Assembly (NCBI GenBank): GCA_002425405.1
Contig: DIME01000068.1
Location: 1-27,849, forward strand
Reading direction: 5' to 3'
DNA length: 27,849 nucleotides
DNA from: Candidatus Accumulibacter vicinus
Lineage (GTDB): Bacteria; Pseudomonadota; Gammaproteobacteria; Burkholderiales; Rhodocyclaceae
Shown here piece after piece: positions 8,186 through 16,377 of this stretch (positions within the stretch are counted from its first letter, which is position 1; each line of letters opens with the position of its first letter). The notes under the pieces are model-generated. The model was not told the origin of the DNA, did no database searches, and worked only from the letters and a program-made list of their open reading frames with translations. The translations under genes were made by a program, and so were the position numbers.

Positions 8186-8968
8186 TCAAACCACGGTCTC
8201 CCAGCAGCCCGTCGCCGCACCACTGCCGCAAGGCAGGAAGCGGGCATCGCGCTCGCTGCGGCCATGCATCCGCACCAGTACCGCCTGCGACAGGCAGCGA
8301 CCGAAACCGAGCTTCGGATCATGCCGACGACCGAGCCAGGGCTGCAGCGGGACGCCGCCGACCCCGTCGATCGCCGCGCCGGGCAACACTTCACCCGCCG
8401 CCAGGCGTAAACCAGCCGCGTCGACCGCAGCACCAATCCCCGGATAGGCTGACGCATCGGCCTGCCATCCGTCGCATTCCACGCGGCCGCAGCCCGTCTT
8501 GATCTCGCCACCCAGCCGGATGATCGACAGCCACTCGCGCAGCCGGTGCGCGTCGAGTCGCTCGTCGTCGAACCACACGCCGCCGCACAGGCGAATACCG
8601 CTGCCGGCCGGCACAGCCAGTTGCTCCACCTCGAAAAGCGCCGATTCGACCGCCGAGCGCGTCGCGCCATCGAGCGTGACATGGTGGCTGCTGCTCAGCA
8701 GTCGGCGCTCAACCTCGGTATCGTCGAGCCGGCTTTCGCCGTCGATGAAGAACGCCGCTCCGAAACGGAAGCGGCGCATGATTTCCGCCAGCGCCTCGGC
8801 AAAATGCTCCGGCAAACCGCCACGCGCGGCGCCGACCGCCGCCGCCAGGGCATGCACGAACAGATGCCCCGGCGCATGCCGGTGAGTCTGGGCCACTACA
8901 CCCGCGCGTCGGCTACCCAGATGCAGCGGCGAGAGCAATTTGAGAGAGAAGAAAGCGAAGGTGCTCAT
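8186..8968 (-). CDS. RAMP protein of the type III complex, Cmr3/Csx10-like
   Basis: A 260-residue RAMP protein. The first strand FFSLKLLSPLHLGSRRAG and the following helix HLFVHALAAAVG follow the pattern of Cas5/Cas7-type RAMPs. LSIIRLGGEIKTGCGRVEC and LGFGRCLSQAV are Gly-rich segments with the GxGxGR-like pattern of the family. By elimination it should be the Cas5-like (Cmr3) subunit that holds the 5' handle of the crRNA, since Cmr1-, Cmr4- and Cmr6-like proteins are all present elsewhere. It is shorter than typical Cmr3. It starts 4 bases after the small-subunit gene. Confidence 0.7.
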   Translation of the reverse strand: MSTFAFFSLKLLSPLHLGSRRAGVVAQTHRHAPGHLFVHALAAAVGAARGGLPEHFAEALAEIMRRFRFGAAFFIDGESRLDDTEVERRLLSSSHHVTLDGATRSAVESALFEVEQLAVPAGSGIRLCGGVWFDDERLDAHRLREWLSIIRLGGEIKTGCGRVECDGWQADASAYPGIGAAVDAAGLRLAAGEVLPGAAIDGVGGVPLQPWLGRRHDPKLGFGRCLSQAVLVRMHGRSERDARFLPCGSGAATGCWETVV

Positions 8969-8972
8969 CGTC

Positions 8973-9383
8973 TCAGCTCTCGTTCTTCAGTGCCTTGGCG
9001 GCATAGCGACCGTAGGTGAGCGTCGTCTCGAGCAACTGCTTGGCGAGCAGGATGCGGCGCAGCGCCTCGACAGCCGATTCGTCAGGCTGGGTCGCGGTGA
9101 GGCTGCGGTAGAAGCTCGGCATGTCGGGCGCGCGCGTCTGCTCGACGCTGGCGAGCCCGGTAGCCTGCAGGAGCCTGCGCGCCTCCTGGTCGATGCGCTG
9201 GGCCGGTATCCGGTCCTGCTCGCGTTTGCGCGTGGCGAGGAAGAGACCGAAGGCATACAGACCCTGCTCGGCAAGAACGGCAAGCGACTTGGTGATGATG
9301 TTTTCAGCATCGTTGGCGCACATTGAATCATGTCCAGCCATCTCGTTGGCGGCGAGCGCGGCGAGGGGTTCAAGGTTCAGCAT
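8973..9383 (-). CDS. Type III small subunit, Cmr5/Cas11-like
   Basis: A 136-residue, almost wholly helical protein between the Cmr4-like and Cmr3-like genes, the usual place and size for the Cmr5/Cas11 small subunit. Segments such as IITKSLAVLAEQGLYAFGLFLAT and the C-terminal helix LRRILLAKQLLETTLTYGRYAAKAL fit the Cmr5 pattern. In the complex this subunit lines the inner filament and contacts target RNA. Motifs are weak, so the call rests on position, size and helical composition. Confidence 0.7.
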   Translation of the reverse strand: MLNLEPLAALAANEMAGHDSMCANDAENIITKSLAVLAEQGLYAFGLFLATRKREQDRIPAQRIDQEARRLLQATGLASVEQTRAPDMPSFYRSLTATQPDESAVEALRRILLAKQLLETTLTYGRYAAKALKNES

Positions 9384-9393
9384 GGTGTCCTCC

Positions 9394-10290
9394 TCACTTC
9401 ACCAGGGCGAACTGCATGCGACCAAAACCGCGCGTGGTCATGCCACCCAGCCCGAGAGTGCAGGCCAGGGCAAGCGCTTTTTCCAGCAGTGGCATCGCCG
9501 CTGGCACAAGCTCGCGGAAGCGGCCGTCGTCCACATCCACCTGGCCGCGGAACAGCGTGCCGCGCGGCGTCGCTTCGTAAGTGAACAAGGCGCCTTCGGC
9601 GGCTGCGCCGGTCTCGAAGTCGATCGAGACCGAGGTGCGCGTCTCGAGGTTGGCGTTGACGATCGCTGGGAAGATGTTGTCATGCACCACGACCAGTCGC
9701 TCCTTCAGGTGGTCGAACACCGGCAGACCCTTCGCTGGTTCAGGGAACGGGATCTCCTTCGCGACAGCCGACAGTAGCAGCCAGCCCAGGTTCAGCCGTT
9801 TGGGTGCAGCGGCGCCGGCCTGGACGATCACCTGATCCTCGCTCGCCGGACGCGGCACCTTCGTGCAGCCCGCGCTTTCGAGCAGATGCGCGGTAGTCAC
9901 CCAGCGTGGTCCGAGCATCGTCGGCACCGGGAAGGCAAGGATTTCGGCATCGCGGAAAGAGACCACGCCGATGCGCGATTCACCTTCCGTATCGCCCTCG
10001 GCGTAGCCGAAGATGCTGGCGATCGGGTCCTGGCTGCCCTTGTGCGGGTGCTTCTTGTTCTTCTCGTCGATGGTGGCGCGGGCGTAGGCCATCGCCCGCT
10101 GCCGCTCGTCTTCGGGCAAGGAATAGATTGCCGCCGAGCGCGTCGCGCCGTTGATCGACGAACCGGGCACCTTGGGCAGGTTGCTGCCGGCATCGCGTAG
10201 GATGGTCAGGTCGACGCGGCCCATGCGGTAGCCGCCGGCACCGATGTGGGTCGGGTCGAGTGCGTAGAGGTAGAGCGGATGCGACTTCAT
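9394..10290 (-). CDS. cmr4: Cas7 backbone subunit with target-RNA cleaving Asp, Cmr4-like
   Basis: A 298-residue RAMP. The start at 10290 (MKSHPLYLY) overlaps the Cas10 stop by 4 bases. HIGAGGYRMGRVDLTILRD near the N-terminus is the Cmr4 signature. It contains His15 and Asp27, matching the residues used by Cmr4 backbone subunits to cut target RNA every six nucleotides. KVPGSSINGATRSA is the usual PGSSIKG motif, and SFRDAEILAFPVPTMLGP the usual DA...P.S segment. LGLGGMTTRGFGRMQF closes the domain. Target-RNA cleavage is therefore probably intact. Confidence 0.88.
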   Translation of the reverse strand: MKSHPLYLYALDPTHIGAGGYRMGRVDLTILRDAGSNLPKVPGSSINGATRSAAIYSLPEDERQRAMAYARATIDEKNKKHPHKGSQDPIASIFGYAEGDTEGESRIGVVSFRDAEILAFPVPTMLGPRWVTTAHLLESAGCTKVPRPASEDQVIVQAGAAAPKRLNLGWLLLSAVAKEIPFPEPAKGLPVFDHLKERLVVVHDNIFPAIVNANLETRTSVSIDFETGAAAEGALFTYEATPRGTLFRGQVDVDDGRFRELVPAAMPLLEKALALACTLGLGGMTTRGFGRMQFALVK

Positions 10291-13277
10291 GCGTTTTCCT
10301 CGCTGAGTGATCGGTGGGTTCTGGAAACGAAAGTGCTCCATTCAACGGCGTCGAAGAAACGGCCGTCGATGATGGCGTTGAAGAGTCGCTCGCGCCGCGC
10401 CGGGGCATCGTCGCCGGTCACGTAGCGCAGCAAGATGTTGCGCAGATGGGCATGCCAGGCGTCACGGCCGGCCGGGCGCAGCGCGGCGGGAACGTCGCGT
10501 ACCCATTTCTCGTAGGTCTCGACCATCTCGCCCTGCAGCCCCTTGATCTTCGAGGTATCCCAGCCGCTGTCCGCGACCAGCCGCGAGAACTCCGCGAAGC
10601 CTTCGAGCAGCAGCGGCGAGCGGCCGGCATCGTCCATCACCCAATGCGGGCGGCGCACCTCCTCGCCGTCACGTCGATAGGCGAGCTGGTGGCGGCGCGC
10701 CGAGCCTTCGAGGACCATGAAATCAAAGGTCATCGGTGGAATGAGCACCTCGTCGCCGGGCAGCAGGTCGAGGACATGTGTGAGTCGTTGCGGGCCACTG
10801 ACCGGCTTGCCGGCGCGCGTGACCGCGATGACATGCGGGTGCCACATGTCGCTCTGGCCGGGGTCGTCAGTGGCCGTGTCGACCTGCCAGGCAACCAGCC
10901 CCTGCGGCGTCGCCCAAATCAGGTCGACGGTGCGGCCATCCGCCGCCGTGCGCGCCGATTCGACGCGCCAGGTCTGGTGCGGCACCTGCGGCACGCGCGC
11001 GTCGAGCCGCCCGAGCACGTCGAGGGCGATGTAGAGCGGGAATTTCGCGCGCATCACGGCGCACGATACATGCGCCGACAGACCGCCGCGTACTTTCGAC
11101 AGTCGCTGCGCCAGCAGCCGGCCGATGATGGCCACCGTGGCATCGGCATCGGCAGCAGAAACGATGAAGCGCAGGCCACGCGCGTCGAGCGTCAGAGGCA
11201 GCAGGCGATCGTCGAGCGTGCCGGCCACTTCGTTCGCCAGCTCTTGCCACAGGGCGCGCAGGTCATCCCACAGGCGCTGCAGGCGGGCGGGTGAGGCATG
11301 CTTGCGCATCGCGAACAGCGCCAGGCGATCGCCGTCGTGGCGAGCAAGTCGCCATGCCTCGGGCAACGCGGCCGACTCGCGCAGCAAGAAGTCTTCTGCG
11401 ACCTCGAGCGCCTTGTGTACCGCGTCGGGCGCGGCGCTGCGGCCGTCCTTCTTCGTCAGCCAGAATGTCTCACCGAGCAGGCTGCGGGCGAGATTGGCGT
11501 CATCCTTGCTGGGCAGTTTGCCGGCGTGCAGATCATCGAGACGCTTTTCGAACCAGTTACCCAGCGCGTTGCTGTCGATAAGCCAGGAGATGTCTGCGCT
11601 CTTGTGGTTCTTGTTGTTTCCCTTTTGTTTCTCGTCTTCGGCTGTCAAAGCTGATCGCACCGACGCGACCGGTCGCGCCAGTTGGGTGATCAATGACGTG
11701 CCGGATGCGATGGCGCCGGCATCCACCTGCACCGAGAGCAGCGCCATGCGACTGCTGTCGCCCTCGTCGGCCAGTTCTTCCATCGTGCTGATGCGGCTGC
11801 GGAAACCGAAGTCGGCGGCCAGGTGGCGCACCCGGGAGCGCTTGGCATCGCGGTCGGCGAGAGCAGTGCAGTCGTCGCACAGGGGCTGCGCGCGGCTGCG
11901 GCTTTCGGTCAGCGCGTATTCACGCGTTTCGGCCGGGCGCAGGCCGCATTGCGGGCAAATCTGTATCAGCTTGCCCTGCTCCGCGTTGGCCGACTCCCAA
12001 AGCACGCGCAATTTTTCCTCGCCGGCCTGCAGGTGGCGCTGGCAGCAACTATCGGCATGCAGTCCCAGCGCTTCGGCGTAGTCGGTGAGGTAAAGCGCGG
12101 GCGCGCTCCAGCACAGGCGAAACGGCGTGCCGACGCCGAGAGGTTCGATACATTCGGCAATCGCCTCCTGCAGCGGGTCGAGGAGGTGCCGGGCGAACAA
12201 AGCGTCGGACCTGGCGGCTTCGTCTTCCTGAAAGCCGGGCGCGAGGACCAGCACGCCGTCGTCGTCCTCGTAGATGAGATTGCCGACCGGGGATCTCTCC
12301 TCGAAAAGCTCGCGCAGATCATCCACGACTTCACGGCGCAAATGAGAGAGGCTGACCAGCGCCGTCGTCGTGAGCATGCCGCGGGTGAGCGCCTGCCAAT
12401 CCCAGCGCACACCGAGCAGACGGAAGCGCACGCGGCCAAGCTGCGCCAGGTCGAAGGCACCCTTGTCGGTCTGCAGTGGCTTGAAGTTCACTTCGGCGCG
12501 CAGCGCTCCTTCAGCGACGGCCGCCTTGAAGAAACTGGCCGACGAGTGCGCGTGGTGCCAGAGCGTGACGTCGTTGGTCGGGCGACGGGTTTCGCCCAGC
12601 GCCCTCGAGAAAATCGGCTGCAGCTCTGCGAGCAGCCGGCGGCGGGTAACGGCGATGTCCTGCGTGGCAGCCGGCGAGAAGACGTGCGCCTTGATGACGG
12701 CGATGGCGTCGTCCCAGACAGCGGCAAGCCGTTCGGTCGAATACGGGGCGCGCATTTGCCCGAAGGCATCGGCGATTTCAGCGTGCGCCGTGGCTTGCCT
12801 GCCACCCTCGGCCACACCGGAAGCCTTGTCGAGCGCGGAATCGCGAATGTCGGCGCCGAAGGAATACAGATCACCAAGAAACGACAATTGCTCGGCAGGA
12901 AACTCGTTTCCGGCGTGATGCTGGCGCAGTGCCGCCCCCAAGCCGGATGCCTGCACCGCGCCGGGCCTGAGCCAGCTCGCAGGGATCGCCAGTGCCTCGG
13001 CCCAGGCCAGGTCGGCCAGCAGCCCGGCCAGCACGCCCGCCAGATCGGGTTTTTTCGCCATCTCGGCGGTGCGTGGATAGGCACGGCCCGCTTCGAGAAT
13101 GGCTCCGTGCGCGACCTGGATGCCGCAGGAATCCCTGGTCTCGTCACCCAGGTTCTTGCCGTCGCCCAGCATCTCGCCGGCAAAATCGGGATGCAGCTTG
13201 CCCAGGTCGTGCAGGTAGCCGGCGATCTCGGCAGCCAGGATCAGGCGGCGGGTGCGCTCGTCAAATGCGTTTTTCAT
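10287..13277 (-). CDS. cas10: Cas10 large subunit with HD motif but no GGDD (Csx11/III-C-like)
   Basis: A 996-residue protein. The start at 13277 overlaps the Cmr6-like stop by 4 bases. The N-terminus carries IAGYLHDLGKLHPDF with His23-Asp24, the HD nuclease motif that cuts single-stranded DNA in many Cas10 proteins. A zinc-finger-like pair, CPQCGLRPAE and PLCDDCTALA, lies near residues 441-470. The second palm domain should carry GGDD, but the equivalent strand reads GLRFIVSAADADATVAII (about residues 701-718), with no Gly-Gly-Asp-Asp. The first palm has IYEDDDGVLVLAP. Cyclic-oligoadenylate synthesis is therefore unlikely. Loss of the cyclase motif with retained HD and strong divergence is typical of subtype III-C (Csx11). 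The subtype is inferred from these features and the length. Confidence 0.85.
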   Translation of the reverse strand: MKNAFDERTRRLILAAEIAGYLHDLGKLHPDFAGEMLGDGKNLGDETRDSCGIQVAHGAILEAGRAYPRTAEMAKKPDLAGVLAGLLADLAWAEALAIPASWLRPGAVQASGLGAALRQHHAGNEFPAEQLSFLGDLYSFGADIRDSALDKASGVAEGGRQATAHAEIADAFGQMRAPYSTERLAAVWDDAIAVIKAHVFSPAATQDIAVTRRRLLAELQPIFSRALGETRRPTNDVTLWHHAHSSASFFKAAVAEGALRAEVNFKPLQTDKGAFDLAQLGRVRFRLLGVRWDWQALTRGMLTTTALVSLSHLRREVVDDLRELFEERSPVGNLIYEDDDGVLVLAPGFQEDEAARSDALFARHLLDPLQEAIAECIEPLGVGTPFRLCWSAPALYLTDYAEALGLHADSCCQRHLQAGEEKLRVLWESANAEQGKLIQICPQCGLRPAETREYALTESRSRAQPLCDDCTALADRDAKRSRVRHLAADFGFRSRISTMEELADEGDSSRMALLSVQVDAGAIASGTSLITQLARPVASVRSALTAEDEKQKGNNKNHKSADISWLIDSNALGNWFEKRLDDLHAGKLPSKDDANLARSLLGETFWLTKKDGRSAAPDAVHKALEVAEDFLLRESAALPEAWRLARHDGDRLALFAMRKHASPARLQRLWDDLRALWQELANEVAGTLDDRLLPLTLDARGLRFIVSAADADATVAIIGRLLAQRLSKVRGGLSAHVSCAVMRAKFPLYIALDVLGRLDARVPQVPHQTWRVESARTAADGRTVDLIWATPQGLVAWQVDTATDDPGQSDMWHPHVIAVTRAGKPVSGPQRLTHVLDLLPGDEVLIPPMTFDFMVLEGSARRHQLAYRRDGEEVRRPHWVMDDAGRSPLLLEGFAEFSRLVADSGWDTSKIKGLQGEMVETYEKWVRDVPAALRPAGRDAWHAHLRNILLRYVTGDDAPARRERLFNAIIDGRFFDAVEWSTFVSRTHRSLSEENA

Positions 13278-14332
13278 GCCCTGCCTTTCGCGATGCGCTC
13301 GGCGAGTTGCCGCCAGCTTGCCGCGCCCGAAAACTCGAGCGGCTGTTGCATGTCCGCGTAGCCCGTGGCACGACAGACGGCGGACAGCGGCGCGATCGCC
13401 CCGTAGCCGGCGAGGCGCTTGGCGCCCAGGCCCAGCGCCGGCCACCATGCGGCCAGCGCGCCGACCAGGCAGGCGAGGTCGGCGCGCGCCGTGGCCTCGT
13501 CCGAATCATTCGCCCCGGCGGGGTTGAAGTAGAAAAAGCTGATCTCGGCCTGCACCGGCTTGCCCTTCTCGGTCACCGGGGCGACGGCCTCGAACTGGAT
13601 CGGCTGGGTGCCGATGCCGCTGCCGTCGGGCTTGCCGTTCTTGTCGGTCTTGCTTGGGTTCATCACCAGGTACTGCACGTGCGAGAACCATACCGGCGAG
13701 AAGTGCAGCCGGCCGGCCGCGCTGGCGAGCTTTTCGGAATCGTCGCTGGCGACGCCGAACAGGCGCGTTGCCGCGGCCGTGTCCTGGCGGTAGCGCATCG
13801 TCCGCGTCTGGTCGTCGCGACCCAGTTCAGTCCACGCCGAGCCGTGCGGGAAGCCGCGCTGGAAGGCATCCGCCGCGAGGCCCTTCACCGAGGCGGCGGC
13901 AAGGAAGGGAACGCCAAAGACATGGTCCTTGCGCACCGGGTTGTCGAAGAGATAGAAGGAATCGTCGTCGCGCGTCAGGAGGGGCGTCAGCAGACGAAAG
14001 CGCAGCGTCAGCGCCGCGGAAAAGGCCGGCAGCACCGCGATGTTGACGGGTGCCGAACACAGGCCGGCGCGGTCGATCTCGCGCGTCGCGCAGGGCAGCG
14101 AGCGGGCGCCGCCGCGCGCCTTCTTCGGGTCGTCGAGAACCTCCTTCAGTTCGACTCCCTGCAGTTCCATGGCGTGGCGAATCAGGAAATCGCTGCGCCG
14201 CCCGGTCAGATCCTCGGGCCTGACGACCCCTCGGCGCAGGTACGCGGCATGCGCCTGCCAGGTCCATTGGGCGGCGGCGATTCCCCCCGATTCGATGGCG
14301 ACGCGTTCTTCCGCGAGCAGTTCAAAGTTCAT
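13274..14332 (-). CDS. RAMP protein of the type III complex, Cmr6-like
   Basis: A 352-residue protein. The C-terminal two thirds is a RAMP domain: LRFRLLTPLLTRDDDSF, then VFGVPFLAAASVKGLAADAF in place of the usual PxIPGSSLKG, and KRLAGYGAI near the end as the Gly-rich loop. The first 100 or so residues (MNFELLAEERVAIESGG) are not recognised and make it longer than standard Cmr6. It starts 3 bases after the Cmr1-like stop, with a 4-base overlap into cas10. In Cmr complexes this subunit caps the 3' side of the crRNA; that role is assumed here. Confidence 0.75.
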   Translation of the reverse strand: MNFELLAEERVAIESGGIAAAQWTWQAHAAYLRRGVVRPEDLTGRRSDFLIRHAMELQGVELKEVLDDPKKARGGARSLPCATREIDRAGLCSAPVNIAVLPAFSAALTLRFRLLTPLLTRDDDSFYLFDNPVRKDHVFGVPFLAAASVKGLAADAFQRGFPHGSAWTELGRDDQTRTMRYRQDTAAATRLFGVASDDSEKLASAAGRLHFSPVWFSHVQYLVMNPSKTDKNGKPDGSGIGTQPIQFEAVAPVTEKGKPVQAEISFFYFNPAGANDSDEATARADLACLVGALAAWWPALGLGAKRLAGYGAIAPLSAVCRATGYADMQQPLEFSGAASWRQLAERIAKGRA

Positions 14333-14335
14333 GAG

Positions 14336-15385
14336 TCACACTCCTGCGAGCTGGTTGAGCCAGGCGGCACGCGCCTTGGCGTGCTTGCCGCCGAATTCCC
14401 AGGCGATCCTGCCGTCGACGCGATAGCCAAGGCGATCGATCATGCCGTCGATGCTGCCGGCGGCGTTGGCGAAAGCGTTCATCACTTCGCTGCGCTCGGC
14501 AGCGTCTTCCGGCTTGAGTGCCACCGTAAGCCGCAATTCGATGCCCTCGGCGATGGCGTAGGCTGCCGAGACATTGACCGCGCTGCCCGACTGATTGAGC
14601 TTGCCCAGCATCTGGTGGCGGAGCGCCGTCAGACGGGCCTTTTCGGCATCCGGCGCGTCCGGTCTTGCGCGCAGCGCGTTGCGCAGGGTGGCGCGTGTCG
14701 CCAGCGCAAGCTGCAGCGCGGCCGATCGGTTGAAGCTGGGCTGCTGTCCGGGCGCGACGCGAAAGCGCAGCCGGCCGAAGGCATGGCGCAACAGGTTGAG
14801 CCGACCGGCCGTCGCCGGCACGGGTTTGCCAAGTTCGCAGCCGACGTTCAGCGGCACGGCAAAGGGGCGGGCGCCGTCCGCAACAGCCAAGACGCCGAGC
14901 CCGAACTGATCCTTGGCGCCGAAGGTGGCGTGGCGGAACTGGATGGACAGCGCCAGGTTCAGGATCTGCCAGTGCGTATCCGAGATTCCTCGCCGTGCAA
15001 GCTGCAGGCCGACTTCGCCTTCAAAGGCGGAATTGAAGTACCAGCGCGAGTCGCTGCCGCCGGCCCTGGGCACCCTGACCGTTTCGGGCAGGCTGACGCG
15101 CGTCAAAGCCGAGGTATCCCAGCGCAGTGCCACCTGCTTGGCTCTGGCTTTCTGCTCACCACGGCCGGGATTACCCCAGACGGCATCCTCGAAATCGGAG
15201 TCCCCGAGCGTCCGCGCCACCAGACACGAGAAGTGCCGGATGCCGCCGAGCAGGTTGGATGGATGAACCTGGTCACCAAGCTGACCAATCCCGCCAGTAT
15301 AGAGCGGCGTCAGCGTCTTCAGCCGCAGGACCAGTCCGTCCGCCTGCGGCGTGCGCAGGCGGGCGAGCATCTCCGGTGCATTCAT
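14336..15385 (-). CDS. cmr1: RAMP protein of the type III complex, Cmr1-like
   Basis: A 349-residue protein starting at 15385 (MNAPEMLARL); the open frame upstream to 15496 overlaps cas6 and has no family similarity. LVLRLKTLTPLYTGG at residues 15-30 and SNLLGGIRHFSCLVARTLGD are the Cmr1 signature (TPLxxGG followed by LLGxxR). DAVWGNPGRGEQKAR gives the usual FG(S/N) turn. A second half with RHATFGAKDQFGLGV suggests the two-RAMP architecture typical of Cmr1. The gene follows cas6 by 52 bases. Confidence 0.85.
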   Translation of the reverse strand: MNAPEMLARLRTPQADGLVLRLKTLTPLYTGGIGQLGDQVHPSNLLGGIRHFSCLVARTLGDSDFEDAVWGNPGRGEQKARAKQVALRWDTSALTRVSLPETVRVPRAGGSDSRWYFNSAFEGEVGLQLARRGISDTHWQILNLALSIQFRHATFGAKDQFGLGVLAVADGARPFAVPLNVGCELGKPVPATAGRLNLLRHAFGRLRFRVAPGQQPSFNRSAALQLALATRATLRNALRARPDAPDAEKARLTALRHQMLGKLNQSGSAVNVSAAYAIAEGIELRLTVALKPEDAAERSEVMNAFANAAGSIDGMIDRLGYRVDGRIAWEFGGKHAKARAAWLNQLAGV

Positions 15386-15437
15386 TTCCTGTTGCCCTCC
15401 CAGATGATTTCCATGATGTCTTTTGTCGGCGACGCAT

Positions 15438-16274
15438 TCAGGCCTCAACCGCCGGCAGAATTTCATATTGCCCGCAACCGATGCCGGTCTGCCCACCGGC
15501 GTGCAGTTCGCTGCCGGCGCACAGCATCCGCCAGGCGTCCGCGTCGATTTCGCTCAGTTCCAGATCCCATTGCGTTCCGGCCAGCACGCGCCGTGCAAGG
15601 GGAACGCGGATCGTCTTCCGCGCCAGCACCCGGCAGCGCCAGGGCAGCGCGGGCCGCGGCAAGTCGCTGCCGTCACCGTGCTGCTGCACGAGGCGCTGCA
15701 GGCGAGTGTGCAGGGCGCCAAATAGCGGGTCGCCGACGTGCTTGCTGACCAGCGGCGAAACGAAGCGCACTCGGCAGGTTTGCCGAGGCGGCAGGTCGTC
15801 GGTCAGCGTCATTGCCGCAGGCATCGTCAGCCAGCCCACGCCAGGACGCCAGCTTGCTCCATTCGTCGCCGGCGTGCTGGCGAGTTCAATACGTACAGGT
15901 GAACCACTGAACGCCATGCCCGCGCCCCGATCGCCCAGTGCAGTCAGCCATTCGCCAACCGCAAAGACATTCCGGGCACCAAGCCAGCGGATGCCTACGG
16001 TCCAGGTCTCACGACGGTGTTGCCAGCCGTGCAGCCAGAACGGCGGCAAGGCCGCATCGTGCACCGGCTTGAATAGGGTCGGGTAAGCGCAGGCGCCAAG
16101 GGCGGGGCAGGTAGCACAGGCCGGAACCGGGAACGAACAGACGCTCCGAAACAGTGCCTGTCCCATCAAGCCGCGCCAGGCCGCACCGCTAAAACCCCTG
16201 CTGCGACTGAGCGCCGCGAAATGCAGGCACAGGCCGAACACCTCCAGGCCGGAAAACTCGTTATTGGTTGTCAT
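15438..16274 (-). CDS. cas6: Cas6-type CRISPR RNA endonuclease
   Basis: A 278-residue protein. The start at 16274 (MTTNNEFSG) is chosen because upstream codons run through a terminator and decayed repeats. The N-terminal half resembles the Cas6 form found with type III-B/III-C and I-D loci: GLMGQALFRSVC, followed by CATCPALGACAYPTLFKPV, a small Cys cluster typical of these proteins. The C-terminal half ends with ELHAGGQTGIGCGQYEILP, the Gly-rich loop of the second ferredoxin-like fold. It should cut the repeat transcript just after the hairpin and leave the 8-nt handle UUUGUGAC. No clear ribosome binding site is seen. Confidence 0.82.
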   Translation of the reverse strand: MTTNNEFSGLEVFGLCLHFAALSRSRGFSGAAWRGLMGQALFRSVCSFPVPACATCPALGACAYPTLFKPVHDAALPPFWLHGWQHRRETWTVGIRWLGARNVFAVGEWLTALGDRGAGMAFSGSPVRIELASTPATNGASWRPGVGWLTMPAAMTLTDDLPPRQTCRVRFVSPLVSKHVGDPLFGALHTRLQRLVQQHGDGSDLPRPALPWRCRVLARKTIRVPLARRVLAGTQWDLELSEIDADAWRMLCAGSELHAGGQTGIGCGQYEILPAVEA

Positions 16275-16329
16275 TGCCGCGATTATGCGCCACGTATGTT
16301 CATGACCCATGCAACGGGCAGCGGCAGAC

Positions 16330-16364
16330 AAAAATAAAAAAAGCCTGTGCCGGGATGCAGGCTT
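16330..16364 (-). terminator. Rho-independent terminator between array and cas6
   Basis: On the minus strand AAGCCTG (16364-16358) and CAGGCTT (16347-16341) form a perfect 7-bp stem with a 10-nt loop, followed by TTTTTATTTTT. It lies just beyond the decayed end of the array and reads in the cas direction. It would end the pre-crRNA before cas6, so the cas operon should have its own promoter in the short gap between this terminator and the cas6 start. Confidence 0.8.
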
Positions 16365-16377
16365 CGGCTGCTGGAAA

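Noticed and set aside
10401..10424. TGDD in the C-terminal part of Cas10 (RYVTGDDAPARR) as a possible cyclase motif
   Set aside because: It lies in the C-terminal helical region, more than 200 residues after the second palm, not in the beta-hairpin where GGDD belongs, and the flanking residues do not fit.
11823..15748. Plus-strand open frames of 512 and 918 codons
   Set aside because: They are antisense to cas10, cmr6-like and cmr1-like genes, are low-complexity and Arg/Gly-rich, and have no domain similarity.
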